Source: Cryptomeria japonica (lineage: Eukaryota; Streptophyta; Pinopsida; Cupressales; Cupressaceae). From it: 64,000 nt of DNA. Both the position numbers and the translations under genes were made by a program. The stretch covers positions 150,533,744-150,597,743 of the forward strand of contig NC_081407.1 of NCBI RefSeq assembly GCF_030272615.1. Direction: 5' to 3'. Shown in pieces: positions 23,316 through 36,000 of the stretch. Each line of letters begins with the position of its first letter. Positions within the stretch are counted from its first letter, which is position 1. The notes under the pieces are model-generated. The model did not search any database and had not been told where the DNA came from. It saw only the letters and a list, made by a program, of their open reading frames with translations.

Positions 23316-23323
23316 TATAAATA
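23316..23323 (+). promoter_or_regulatory. TATA box of hAT gene copy 2
   Basis: TATAAATA at the same place relative to the gene as in copy 1. Confidence 0.5.
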
Positions 23324-23560
23324 CATTCAAAGATCAGATCTATCTCAACACAATCTAGTGGGTTCTAGGCTCTGAATTCTTATCAATAGTGAAGTTTCAG
23401 ACCAAGGAAAATTATTTTTGTTGACTGCATTGGTGATTGCTAGTGACCTAAAGCCTAAATGAGAGCGATCATATTTTTGAAGTGGTATATTATACATTAT
23501 AGTCTATTATTGCTTCTTCAACAAATTGATATTTTTTTGGCAGCCTTTATTTCATTGGAG

Positions 23561-26500
23561 ATGTCGAACAAGAAGAGGGGTAGGAAACCTGAATGTGGGG
23601 AAGGCCAGGAGAGGCCAACAAAAAGCAGAATGTTGTCTTCGTACTTTAGCATTGGAAAATATTGTGGTGAAAATCAAGAAGGTACATCAACACGAGTACA
23701 AGTACAAAATTCGCCACCTACACCGCATGTTGAAGATGGCGACGGACCTGATATCTCAGATCAGGATGATCTTGAAGAAGATTATCTGGTAGATACCCAA
23801 GTTAGCCGGAATGATATAATCGACTTGGGTGATAATGCCATTGATGATAATGCAGGGAGGGGGGAAAAAAAGCCATATCAAAAAAGGGTGAACCACAATC
23901 AAAAAAGGATCGGGAGTGGGATATGTCAATGAGGAATTTTCAATATAATTGGGCATCAAAGTATCCATTCATTGAACCAGTGGATAATCCAATTGAAGGT
24001 GAGCCTCCGATAGAATGCAGGTGTAAGATTTGCACTTGGAAACATAACAAGGAAATTAGGTTGTAGCTAAAATTTTGATGAATCAATGATGAACAGTTAG
24101 TACCAACCGGTACTGAGAGGGGGGGGTGAATCAGTACTGACAAAAACACTTTTCCTTGAACTAGTTTGACTGAGAACACTGCACTTGAATTTCAAGCAAT
24201 ATCAGCCATCTAAACCAGATTATGACCAGTTAAACACAGTAAGAATGTGAAAGACATAAACCGGTAACTCTTGGCTTTCCTCACAATCTAACATCATATT
24301 TCCACTTCACCCACATGCATACACTAGTAACACATCAACAGAAATGTAAAGACTTATTGGTTCAACATGCTTTACCGCTTGATGGAGAATAACAAAGCAT
24401 CACACATAACACACATATTTTTCACATGGAAACCCAACTGGGAAAAACCACAGTAGGGATGAATACCCACAAGCTGTTCTTTGAACCCTTTTGAAGTCCG
24501 CTCTGTTAGGAGCCTAGTCCGGTTAAAGACTTTACAATAGGTTCTGTTAGGAACCGATCCTGCTAGGGATCACCCGGTTAAGGGATGGCTAAAATACTCA
24601 GTTAAGGGTTAAACCCTGTTAAAGGTTACCTTGTTAGAGGATTTTAAGAACTCGATGATTTTGAGTCACCCTGTTAAAGGATTTACTGCATGTCGGTTAA
24701 AGCTACCTTGTTAAGGGATTTTCCAACTGTTGAAGTGGTTAGAGGTCAACAGGTATTACAATGATCTGGTAACAACACTTCAATGCCAATGCAGATCCGC
24801 TTTAGTTCCTTCCTTTTGCAATCACACTCTGCAGGTATCTATTCTCTTATCTGGTCTGGCAAGAATCACGTATCTTTGCACTTAGATACACACACAACAT
24901 ATGCCAACAACCTCAACATGAAAATAAACATCGACCTTATAGGAAACAGATAGGTCGGTAGCATAAACCCTAAACATTTAGGTTAAGCAATTCAGTTAGT
25001 TCAATCCTAACCGTTGAACATATTGCACTAATTACAATAGTCTTGAACAGATCTCAAGATGTTCTCCAATGTTCGTTCTTCACCACTTCTTGGAGGCTTA
25101 TAACCCATCATGTGTTCTCCACCATTTACAGAGACTTCGCACATTCCCGAGGTAGATAGGATCAATCTCCTTCATGCAAGATCCTTCACGCGCACAAGGC
25201 TGACGTGGCAACATAATCTATTCTTCATTACAATGCTAACTCATCACATGATGTCATCAATTGAATCACACAGGCTTGGAATACTTCAACCAGAAACCCT
25301 GAAGCTAAGACTACCAACCGGTAGTCATACCATATGAAACCTTGATACAAAACATTCCATATACCGGTTCACATTCCAACATACCAATTCAATTGGACAA
25401 ACATACCGCTTCACTTTTTCACATATACCGGTTCACAACATCATATCGGTTCTCTTGCAAGTTTCTTACTTCAATATACCGGTTCACTCTTCATCATATT
25501 GACATCAATGACAACATACAATATCATCATGTCATCATACTCTGCACATATGCCAAAAAATTTGACACCATAGAAAGCATAGGGGTAAAGTTTATGAAAA
25601 ACAAATGATAGACGGGGTTGAAAAATCAGTGATAAGATGGAAAACAAAGGAAGAATGTAAGCATGTGAGGAATGTTGAAGAGTATTATTTTCATGAAAAA
25701 ATACAGACGAAGCCTGCTGAAGTTAAAGGTTCTATTGAAGCTATTTTTGGAAAAGCAATGCAAATAGAACAACTAGGAAAATTTATTCAGTTAAGCGTTG
25801 TTTTTTATATTTTGGGCAGAGGGCGTGCTATGACAGATTTCCCATCAATTAGTGGTTTATTACACTTTTTGAAAGTTCCTAACTATCCTAATAGACACTG
25901 GTCAGTAAACAGTGGATGGGAAGGGGCAAGTTGTCTTGCTGAGGTTGAAAAAGAAGATGCAAAGGAAAAAATAAGAGAGTCAAACTTTATTGCATTTTCT
26001 TTAGACGAAGTTACAGCAGTAGACAATACTTCATGGGTATGCATACATGTTTATACTGTAGAGAATCATACCCGCCAACCTCATCTATTATCTGTTGCTA
26101 AAATGAAGGAGAGTGCGACAGTAGAAAATTTATTTCAACTAGTAAAGAGAAGTTTAATTAAATATGGAGGTATGGATGACATGACGGTAGCCAAAAAATT
26201 GGTTTTTGTTGGAGCAAATGGAGCTTCAGTAATGCAAGGTCACAGGAACGGTCTTTGTACAAAGATTGAAACTTCATTTGCACCGTACATTACTGCAATT
26301 CACTGCATGGCTCACAGAATGAATCTAGCTTTTGGAATTGTGAGCAAGTTTGCTTTGGTTAAAAAAATTGAAATTTTAATCAGAGAGCTCTACTCACACA
26401 TCTGTCGAAGTCCCAAGCGATTTATGGAATTTCAACACTTTGCTGATGGAATAACTGATGGGAACAAGCTTCTCAAAGATAATGATACCATATGGATCTC

Positions 26501-27764
26501 TTTGGATGGTCCAGCGCATCGAGTGTTTTCAGAATATCCATCCTTGATTGGACTATTTCACACAACTCGCAACGAATCAGATCAACCAAAATTTCTTGAA
26601 CTTCTTCGCAGGTTAAGTAATTTAGAGACACTCTTAACTTTAGTAGCTCTTATGCCCATGCTAGAGGAAATGAGAAATATTATGAAGGCTACCCAAAAAA
26701 GAGCTCTGTATATTGCAGAATATGCTACGATGTGTAAGATGACATGCATGACCCTCGACAATCTCTATCAAAATCAACCAACACTATCTGATGAAAAATT
26801 TGTTAAGTGGCGGACACTCACAGATTTGAACAATCCTGATAACTTTTTACAAATCAGTGCAGACGGGGAGGTATGTGCCAATGTACGGGGAGTTGAGATA
26901 CCAATGCACTTCTATGCCACGGTCGACCCCGAGGAACCAAGAAAGTGCCCCAAGAAGCAACTTGCAAGAGTTACAAGGGAAGATTTCGACAAGATTGTTG
27001 AGACTCTAACTACTTCTGTGAAGAAAATTGCATATGATCTTTCCTCACAAATTAGAAGCAGATTCCCTCCTGACAACCTTCTCGAAGCCATGTCTATTGT
27101 GTTTCCTCATTATTGGAGCCTCAACATTGCATCTGATTTTCAAAGTAAGCTACTAATTTTGACAAAATAATTTTGCACATCCAAAGAATTGAATGGAGTA
27201 ACTATAAATGGAATATTAGATGAAACTCATCTTCGAGAGCAATCATCTCATTTTGCATACACTATGAGAGAACAATATGCCAAAATGGAGAACCCCCGCG
27301 AAGAGGGATTAGTAACAAGGCTTTGGAAAACTATAGCTGAGAACCAAGTGTTGCGTGATTCAATGCCAGAATATGTGAAGCTTGCTGATTTATGTCTTAC
27401 CATGATATTGGGTTTGGTGGAAGATGAGAGATTTTTCAGTGCTTTGGGGTTCCTAAAATCAAAGCTAAGAAACAAACTAGAAAAAAATTTAGAAAATTGC
27501 TTGAGGCTCTATACATCTAGGTATGATGTCCACACTTTTCCTTACGATAGGGCACTACAAATCTCGAGGTCCAAATGTGAAAGAAGGGGTTTGGGCAACA
27601 CTTCAAACCAAAGTGCCAGTGGGACTATTGCCACATGTACTGGACCTACTGGTAGCATTGAGATGCAGTTCGGTGAAGGTATGCAGACTCAGAGTGAAGA
27701 AACTCAAACTACAGACAAGAATCAAGAAAGCTCTGAATTTGATGAGGATGAATGGCAATTGTAA
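23561..27764 (+). pseudogene. hAT-type transposase, copy 2 (frameshift, solo-LTR insertion, lost catalytic residues)
   Basis: Duplicate of the gene at 15680. It opens MSNKKRGRKPEC. A one-base loss in a G/A run near 23870 shifts the frame, TAG appears at 24064, and a solo LTR interrupts it at 24079-25555. The frame resumes (open 25605-27170) to TAA 27168 (CAA in copy 1) and ends at 27764 with EDEWQL. In the catalytic core the Asp of GADGAS is Asn (AAT 26217-26219). The Arg of the conserved RW is Ile (ATA 26490-26492). Copy 1 keeps both. The residue after FSLD is Glu here and Lys in copy 1. Definitely inactive. Confidence 0.85.
24079..25555 (-). mobile_element. Solo LTR of a Copia-like element inside hAT copy 2
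   Basis: Absent from copy 1. It begins TGAATCAATG and ends ATATGCCA on the plus strand. Read on the minus strand it ends with the TTCACCCCCCCTCTCAGTA-type block common at the R-U5 end of plant Copia LTRs. It contains GGGTTTTTCCCAGTTGGGTT upstream. GTTAAAGG/GTTAAGGG words recur (24590-24720), as does ATACCGGTTCAC (about 25363, 25427, 25479). The flanks AATTTTGA and AAATTTGA look like an imperfect target repeat. No internal domain, hence solo. Confidence 0.65.
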
Positions 27765-28754
27765 GAGATTGGTATTTATTAATCTTATTATTGTATCTTA
27801 GCATTCATATTACAAAAGCATATTACTTTTTGCAATTAGAATTTAATATTGATTTGTAATTGTATTTTTCAACTTTCTATTTCCACATTTAAAATAGCAT
27901 AATAAAAAAAAACCATAATGTGTTTATTGATACAGAGATGTTTATTGTTTATTTATACATGTTTGAGTCTCAAATCTGTGTGATACATTTCAGAACCATA
28001 TGATACAATTCATCCAATAGCAATACACATGTCGAGAACTTAGATTTTCATTAATTCTTTCAAAATATAGCCATATGATACAATTCATTCAATAGTATTA
28101 CACCAATCTCTGTAATTCTCCATGCAAATTGCAAAAGTGAATACAAAGTTTTAGAACCCTTTGCAAATGACCTTGAATTCCCTTTTATAGAAACAAGAGA
28201 GCAACAATAACTCCTATGTGATTATCCAATGTCCATGCAAAAGTGAATACAAAGTTTCAGAACCCTTTGCAAATTACCCTAAATTCCCTTTTATAGAAAC
28301 AAGGGAGCAACAACAGCTTCAGGTTGAATTGCAAGTTTGCAACATGTGAAGACTGAACATCAAAATCACAAACTCGGCATAGATTTATATGGTCATCACA
28401 AGCCATATTAGCAATTTAACATCTGCTACATGTTTGATGTCTCATGTTCAAAAAACAGAGTTCAAAATTAAATATTAATTCGTGCCATGACAAATTAAAC
28501 ATAGATAATAGCAGTGCCTAAAACCTACTAATCATAAATAGATAAATGCATAAATATTAAAGCAAGGGAGAATTTGAGAATACAAATTTACTGGCTGAAG
28601 TTTTGCACTGTGCATCATAGATTCATAAGCTGGATGAGCAAAATAGCAATAGTGAGTGCTGGTTTTTTCTAATTCATAAAATAGATTCATAGGTTGGATT
28701 AGAAAAATAGCAATAGCGAGTGCATCATAGATTCATAGGCTGGATTAGCAAAAT
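27765..28754. other. Spacer between the convergent genes, copy 2
   Basis: Counterpart of 18398-19376 with the same small direct repeats. No gene seen. Confidence 0.55.
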
Positions 28755-31700
28755 AGCAAACAGGAAAAACATAAAACCTTGAAATTAAGAGTAAAAGAAG
28801 AAAATTGTGCATTACATACTATGATTCTTAAGATTTTTGTGCCAGTTTTTGTAGGTTGCTCCACTCTTCATCTGATGGAAGGTCAATATTCTATAAACTA
28901 TGGAAAGTCAACTCCAACTTCATCAACATTCCATATTTAGAATATTTACTTGACATCACTGTTTCATCCAATATTGAATTTAGAGTTGTAAATGGTTGGA
29001 TGAATTCCAGAAAGCTTTGGGGAGTTGTGTCCTTTGGAAGCAAGTCTAAATCAGACTTCATTTTTATCTCCATGCTTTTTTTGTAAGCTTCTTCTCCAAT
29101 GAATTTATTTGATGGGTCAACGGTCTTAGGCAAACCAAGTTTAATCAAATTATTTTGCTTTTCTTGCAGCTTCAAGATCTTTTTTCCACAATTTTCCATA
29201 ACTTCTGATGTTTCCCTTAGCTTCTTGGATTTTTTAATGATAGATGATGTCTTAACTATGGCATCAATGCGGCTCTTAATTCCCTTAGATGCCAAGTAGC
29301 TATCACTGGAACTGTAGACTACTTTCAGAATATTTTTTGCCATATCCTCTTTTGAATAAACATGTGTGCTCTTCTCATAGTGCCCTTTGATTTTCATATA
29401 AGTTGTCTCAAACTTTCAGTCAATTGAAACCATTCACACAACTTGTCACTCCTCTGCATTAATTGCCGCCAAATGTTTTTTTGTATATACTTCATTGTAT
29501 TTTTCATATTATCTTTCAATCTATCCTCCAAAGTTTTGATTTTATCATTTGCATTGTGCAGGTCTTCTTTCATTTGTGCACATTTTTTTCCTTCTTCCTC
29601 TACTTCCTCTTGCAAATGTTTTTTTTTTCCTTCCCATGATCCAATAGGTCCTGTAATTTTCTCATTTCGGCAGAAGCAGACTCATAAATTTTGTATAATT
29701 TTTTAAAACTGGCTCTTTCCTCATCAATTTTTTTACTGCTTTTAACTAGTTTTTCGGTCAGGTTCTTCAATTTTGTATCCATCTTCTCCTGCTTTGCAAT
29801 TTCTACTGCAGAGCCCAAATTTTTTATCCTTTTCTGTAAATCATTGCACTTGCTATCTATTGCTTTCCTCCTTGATTTTTCATTTTCCAGGTCTGCCTAT
29901 AACTTTTCTATTTGTTTCTCCAGTTTATTTTTTTCTCTCTCCACCTTTAGCAATGAAGTGTAGACCACTTCGTTAGTCTTTTTTTACGCACTAATTTTGT
30001 CCACATTATGTACTTTGGAAAAATCCATTTGGAGGGTGCTAACTTGAAATTCAAAGGGATATATCTGACTGTGTGGTGGATTTTTATCTTTAGTTGGGGT
30101 CGGGGGCATAACAACCATGAACTCCATCATATGTTTTTGTGGGTCATATGTTGGAAATATCATGTTCCTTGCAGGTTGTTCGTTTACAACTTCAGTCAGG
30201 GAAACCCTATGAAATGCTTACTTTTTTTCTTTATTTACTTTTGTTGTGTATTCATATTTTTCATAGTAATCACAAAATTGAAAATCTGGGCTTGCTGAAG
30301 CAATTGAATGTTTGAAAGGTGACATAGGAATACCATAGGCTCCAGTTCCACTTATTCCTGTGGTTTTAACTAATGCTTGACTAGGATTACCAACAACAAT
30401 TCCTGATCCTGTCCCACTCCCACTGACACTTTCATGTGTAGTTTTCATAATCTTTTGAGGTGTGTGATTTGAAGCTGCAAATGACTGATTTGTAGTGTCA
30501 GTGGCACTTGATATAGGATTCTCAATAGTATGAGATTGAGTATCTTCCACTAGTGGCCTCTTGCGAGAGATTTTTTGTTGTTTCCCTTGTCCAACACCAA
30601 GACAACTAGTATCAGTAGTAGTACCCATGCCAACCCCACCAATCACAGTGGCACTTGACTGAACAATAATAGGAATATCATCCCAAGATTCCCCACCAAT
30701 GGCAGTGGCACTTGATTGACCACCAATGGGAATACCATGATGTGGTGGTGGTTGTGGATTTGATCCTGAAACAAATGTAGGTGGACCCTGAGGGTAATGA
30801 GTAGTACCTATCCGTGATGAATCTGAAGAATCAAGTCCAATGACTGGTTTAACACTAACAATACCTTTTGATTTTGACCCTGATGGAAGTTGTACCTGAA
30901 GTGGATACCAAATGCCCTCTCCTCTAGGACCTAGACCACCACCTTCAAAACCCATTTTTTCCATAATGCTTGCCCCTTTGCTATATTTGTCTTTCATTGC
31001 CTCATGGACTGCACCTAATATTTTAGGGATTGTAGTAGTTGTTTGAGTGGGCTCAACCTCATATTGATCATCATCTTCACTCCTGTCATGTGCTGTTGTG
31101 GGATGCTCCATATTCCACAATTTGCTAAACTCTCCATCCTCGTCGATGGTCTCAAATTCTACACTTGTCTTTGGTTCACCGAGATTCCTCCTCATAGTCC
31201 AAAAATTATTTATTTTGGTTTGAGTCCAATAATTCTCTTTACATTAGTGCAAAATTGATTTGGGAATAGTTTTCTTAGATGGATTAGCAGATTTTAGGTA
31301 GAAATTGTAGGACCTCCTATTTTGGATGCCCTCGCCCTCCTTTGTTGTCCTATGTGTGTGCAATGCCATAATTTGTGATGAAATTTCTTCTGTTGAAATG
31401 TTATTGTCAGCTGTAATTTTCTCCATCTCTTTTTTAACCTCATCCTAGGAGTCCATGTTTCTAAGCTTTTATAGAAATGGTTTACTTTCATGTTGACATA
31501 ACACTGAAGAGTTCCCATTTTTCTTAAGCCTTGCTTGAACTACACTGATTGGATCATACTGCTAGAGACCCTCATCACCAAAGTTAAAAACTGTCAAAAA
31601 ATCATGTGCCACATTGAATTCTTTTCTCTCAAATGTGAACCCTCCACATGAGAAAGGCAAGGAAGGAAATATGCTCTTCTTTTGCTGACCATGGAAGTGC

Positions 31701-32919
31701 CTATCTGTGCTCTCCAATTGCCATACATACTCTAATGCAAATACCCTCTCTGTCACATGTATTGGAAGTCTGTATGGTTTTACTATCGATCCGTAAAACC
31801 ATAACACAGTGAATTCTTCCATGAAGAACCCGTCAGCCAATTCTATTTGACTTCCGAGTTGAATGCAATCTCTACAAGACACAGGCAACCTAGGCATTGG
31901 AGTGCTTGTAATTTCATTATACATTGGTGCCAAAAAGAAGACTACAAAATGGTTGTAGTTCTTTCTGTTATCATGCATCCTTATCTTTGGTGTCCAATCA
32001 TATATTGGACACTCTGTTCTCTTCCCAGTCTTCTCATCAATCTTATAACTCACAATTTGAAGCTTGTTGGTATTGAATATTGCACGATACTTGGATAGAA
32101 GGAGATAGCACAAGTAGGATGAGAACCTAAATGTCTTACATGAACCTTTTTTGATCATTAGTAATTGTTTTTGCATGGATTTTGTAATGTGCTCAATAAA
32201 ATTATATCTTACTGGCTGACCTACACAATGGATATTATTAATCATTTCAAGAAGGCTTGCACCCACTTCCCTATCATTTTCCAATCCCAGGCAAAATGAC
32301 AACAAGGAAATAGTATCCCCAACCCATGGAACAAAAATCTTAAAATCATAAGGAGGCTTATGATTCTGATCCAACACAATACCAGTACCACTCTTTATTA
32401 TACCTTTGATAAATGAATCTTTGTGACTTGGATCGAGACTCTCATAATTCCCTACTAGCTTTTCAAGGTCAATTTGGATGTTTGAGTTTTGGGCTTCAAA
32501 TCCTAGGTTCAACAAACGAGCAAATTCTTCCTCGTTTATGGATAGAATTTCCTCTTTTGTATTTTTATTGACAATTGCTTTTTTATCTTCATTATAATTT
32601 TTGGCGTAGACCATGACAAAATCAGGGCAAGGAAATACTTCATGTAACACCATGCCTCCCAATCCAACATCCCACGATGCGATTTTATATGTTCTTTGTT
32701 GTAACATTGGGCTGAAAACAATAAATTTTGCCCTGCATGGATCTGCCACCTTACTAGACAATGCATATCTAATATCTATGATATGTTTTTCACCATGGAT
32801 AGCAGGGTCATAAATATCATGGTATTCATCAGTGAAACCTGGTGTTTTAACCAGTTCGGTTAGGTACATTTTTTTTTCTCTTGGCTTCTTGTTGAACTAC
32901 TGCTTCCCGTTTTCCCCAT
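28755..32919 (-). pseudogene. Unknown gene: 435-residue region + G-patch-like motif + coiled coil (copy 2, most complete)
   Basis: A single minus-strand frame can be followed from Met 32869 to about 29600, nearly 1100 codons. It is broken by point stops at 31562, about 31470, about 31447, 31244, 30218, about 29985 and about 29897. Frameshifts follow. Residues 1-435 (32869-31565) are fully open and match no family I know (FVPWVGDTISLLSFCLGLE, IELADGFFMEEFTVLWFYG). A G-patch-like motif, KGASIMEKMGFEGGGLGP, lies at about 30900-30985. G-patches bind and activate DEAH helicases. A Gly/Ser/Thr-rich linker and a long Lys/Glu coiled coil (about 30000-29000) follow. An upstream Met (MGKTGSSSS, 32919) would be in frame if the nine-A run at about 32870 lost one base. 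It is convergent with the hAT gene, so it may be its partner ORF or a captured host gene. Confidence 0.6.
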
Positions 32920-33138
32920 CACTATTATTGTTAATAATTCAAAATAATGCTAGATAAAAACCTGAAAATGCTAACCCTCAAATTGGGCCACGAGATTACC
33001 AAAAGAAAAAAAGGTGCGATGTAGGTGTTCTAGATTTTACCCGAAATTTCTATTTCACTAGATTGGCGCAGACAGTCTCTGTTGCAACTTACATTCCTCA
33101 ATCTAGTAGTTGTTTCTGAATCTCCCTCGATTTACAGG
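32920..33138 (-). other. Upstream region of the unknown gene
   Basis: Contains CTAGATTGGCGCAGACAG (about 33058) and CCTCAATCTAG (about 33095), a loose inverted pair. An LTR is inserted or abuts at 33139, so any promoter beyond this is separated from the gene. Confidence 0.3.
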
Positions 33139-34570
33139 TGTAGATGTATAAAAATGACCATATTCCTAAATGAATATTTTATGCTCATTTCTCTATTTAA
33201 TTAAATCCAATTTAATTGAATAACCCACATTCCTCTATTTAATTAAGTAAATTACTCAATTTATTTAAATTAAATTCACTATAACTCTTTTGCCATTTAA
33301 TGAATAAATCATTTTATTCAATTAAATCCCTTCTATCCACTTTTAATTAAATTCAAATTTAATTAAATAGTCTACCCTAAATTAAATACATCTAATTTAT
33401 TTGATTTCCCCAAATTGCAACCAAAATTGAATTAAATTCATTTTATTCAATTAAATCCTATTATCCCTTCATCCACTTGCAAAATCCTACATCTCCCACT
33501 TTCTTCCTAAGCCCTATTCCTAACCCCTTCCTAAACCCTATTCCTAACCCCTTCTAGACTCTTCTAATCACTTCTAAATTAACCTAACCCATTTCCTAAA
33601 CTTTGTCACATCCCTAAACAAAGGGAAGTCACTTCTCAAACCCTCAAAGTCTTTGAAAACCCTTAAAGGCTTCAACCACTTAACTTTGAAAGTCTCCCAA
33701 ACCATTAATGGTTAACTCAACCCTCTAGCATGATTAAAGAATTTCCCTAAACTCAACCTCCATGTAACCTAAGGGTCTCATCAAGCATTTATTGCTTTGA
33801 CCATGGTTATCCTTAATCTTTTGCACAAGAGTTTATCCTTTGGGTAAAACCTCTATCCAATGGGTAATCTTAATTTAACCATAACCCTTACCCCTAAGAT
33901 AACCATGAGGTCTTCTCAAGCATTTAATGCTTCCTACCTCTCTTCTCAACCTAGTCTTATGTTGAGATTTGTCACCATTTCATTGGTGACAATTGCAAAC
34001 ATGGATTCCCAACTTTCAAACTCAACCTTTGATTAACTCTTTCAATCCTGGCCATCCATTGCCCTATTTTTGCTACAAATAGAGCTCTCATTCCTCCATT
34101 TTCATCATCCAAGTCTTTAGCATCACACTTATACTAAAATCCATCCAAGCTTTAATATATCATTTTATGCTCATCATTTAGCCTCTCTTTTCAATAGGGA
34201 TTAATCTAAATATGCATGTTTAGAGTATTTTCCTTATCATTTAGCTATTTCATAGACTAATATAGCTTGCTACGATAGTCTTGTTACTAATCTTGTCATC
34301 TTATAAACTAGTTTATTGCATTTATAGGATCATGCATAGCTTAGGATGCATTTCATCTTAAAATTAACCAAAGCATCCCTCGTTCTTGCATTTGTCATCC
34401 CTAAACCATTTTGCTCAGTGATCTGAGAGCAAAAACATTGGTTTGAGGGACCTTGTAAGATAGAGAACCATGGAACCATCCTTGGGAAGTTGAGTCATCC
34501 TTCATGACTCCATAACTTGCACCAAGAAGTCTTATGGGTGTGTGAGCAAGGCTCCCTAGAACTCCATTTT
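33139..34570 (+). mobile_element. Ty3-type LTR of another family (right border approximate)
   Basis: It starts TGTAGATGTATAAAAATGACC. It has the same internal layout as the giant element's LTR: an early stretch of TTTAATTAA words, a CCTAACCC-rich middle, CTACAAATAGAGCTCTCATT as the TATA region (about 34070), TTTAGCATCAC downstream, then TAATCATGCAT-type words. I could not find a convincing end or target duplication, so it may be a solo or truncated LTR. Confidence 0.5.
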
Positions 34571-34699
34571 TTTTCACATTTCAAGTTCTATCGACCCGCT
34601 TTTCCCGCATACAATAGGTTTGTCCATGAAATGAAATACGATTATGATTTACGAGTCTCTTATTTTGAAAACTCTAAAAAGTAGAAAAGTAATACCTAA

Positions 34700-36000
34700 A
34701 GGGCAAAATATCTAGAATCATGTTGTAATTTTATTAATTATTATTAATAACTATTCCATGCCTAAGGACAAAACATTCATTACTTCAGTATAAATTCTAA
34801 GGACATTAAATGTAAAACGTTCAATTCCGAGCGAAGTTCTCACAAATGTGTTCACTTCCCACATTTTGGCCGAAATCCACCCTAAGCCATTGATCTTAAC
34901 TCATCCAACAAACGATGGCAATTGGCAAAATATCTAGAATCATGTTGTAATTTTATTAATTATTATTAATAACTATTCCATGCCAAAGAACAAAACATTC
35001 ATTACTTCAGTATAAATTCTGAGGACATTGGACTTAATTATATTTAATTAAATTTAAAATGTTTCAATTCTGGGCGAAGTTTTCACAAATGTGTTCACTT
35101 CCCACATTTGGGCCGAAATCCACCCCAAGCCGTTGATCTTTGCTCATCCAACGGACGATTGTACATGTTGTCAGATGTTGTGGGTCCCATGATTTCAGCC
35201 ATTTTTCTGGCATGTCACCATACTCGTGTCACTTTTCGGGTTTGTTTTTTAAGTCTATTTAATCATTTTAAACTTCCACCTGAAAAAGATCTTTATAGAC
35301 TTAATTATATTTAATTAAATTTAAAATGTTAAATTTCGGGCGAAGTTCTCACAAATGTGTTCATTTCCCACATTTGGGCCGAAATCCACCCTAAGTCATT
35401 GATCTTTGCTCATCCAACGGACGATGGTACCTGTTGTTAGATGTTGTGGGTCCCATGACTTCTGCCATTTTTCTGGCACGTCACCATACTCTTTCACTTT
35501 TCGAGTCTGTTATTTAAGTCTATTTAATCATTTTAAAATTTCGCCCAAAAAGAGCTTTATAGACTTAATTATATTTAATTAAATTTTAAATTTTAAATTC
35601 CGAGCGAAGTTCTCACAAATGTGTTCACTTCCTACATTTGGGCCGAAATCCACCCTAAGTCGTTGATCTTTGCTCATCCAACGGATGATGGTACCTGTTG
35701 TTAGATGTCGTGGGTCCCATGACTTCTACCATTTTTCTAGCATGTCACCATACTCGTGTCACTTTTCGGGTCTATTTTTTAAGTCTATTTAATCATTTTA
35801 AAATTTTGCCCGAAAAAGAGCTTTATAGACTTAAATTTTAATTATATTTAATTAAATTTAAAATGTTAAATTCCACGCGAAGTTCTCACAAATGTGTTCA
35901 CTTCCCATATTTGGGCTGAAATCCACCTTAAGTCGTTGATCTTTGATCATTCAATGGACGATGGTACCTGTTGAGTGTTGTCAGATGTCGTCGGTCCCAT
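34700..36000 (+). repeat. Tandem repeat array, period about 220 then about 265 bp
   Basis: GGCAAAATATCTAGAATCAT recurs at about 34702 and 34924. GCGAAGTTCTCACAAATGTG or near variants recur at about 34831, 35074, 35340, 35604 and 35877 (spacings 243, 266, 264, 273). Each later unit holds GGGCCGAAATCCACC, CGTTGATCTTTGCTCATCC, GTGGGTCCCATGA and a TTTAATTAAATTT end. A diverged single copy of the GGGCCGAAAT...TTGATCTACGATCATC part occurs near 38010-38055. A 68-codon ORF at 35108-35314 is a by-product. Confidence 0.85.

Larger units (their letters stand above)
21956..31323 (+). repeat. Tandem duplication, copy 2 (9368 bp)
   Basis: Second unit of the head-to-tail duplication. The extra length is the 1477-bp solo LTR at 24079-25555. 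A deletion of about 85 bp relative to copy 1 lies near 23255-23275 (copy 1 about 15290-15400). Without these, the unit is 7.9 kb, like copy 1. Confidence 0.92.
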
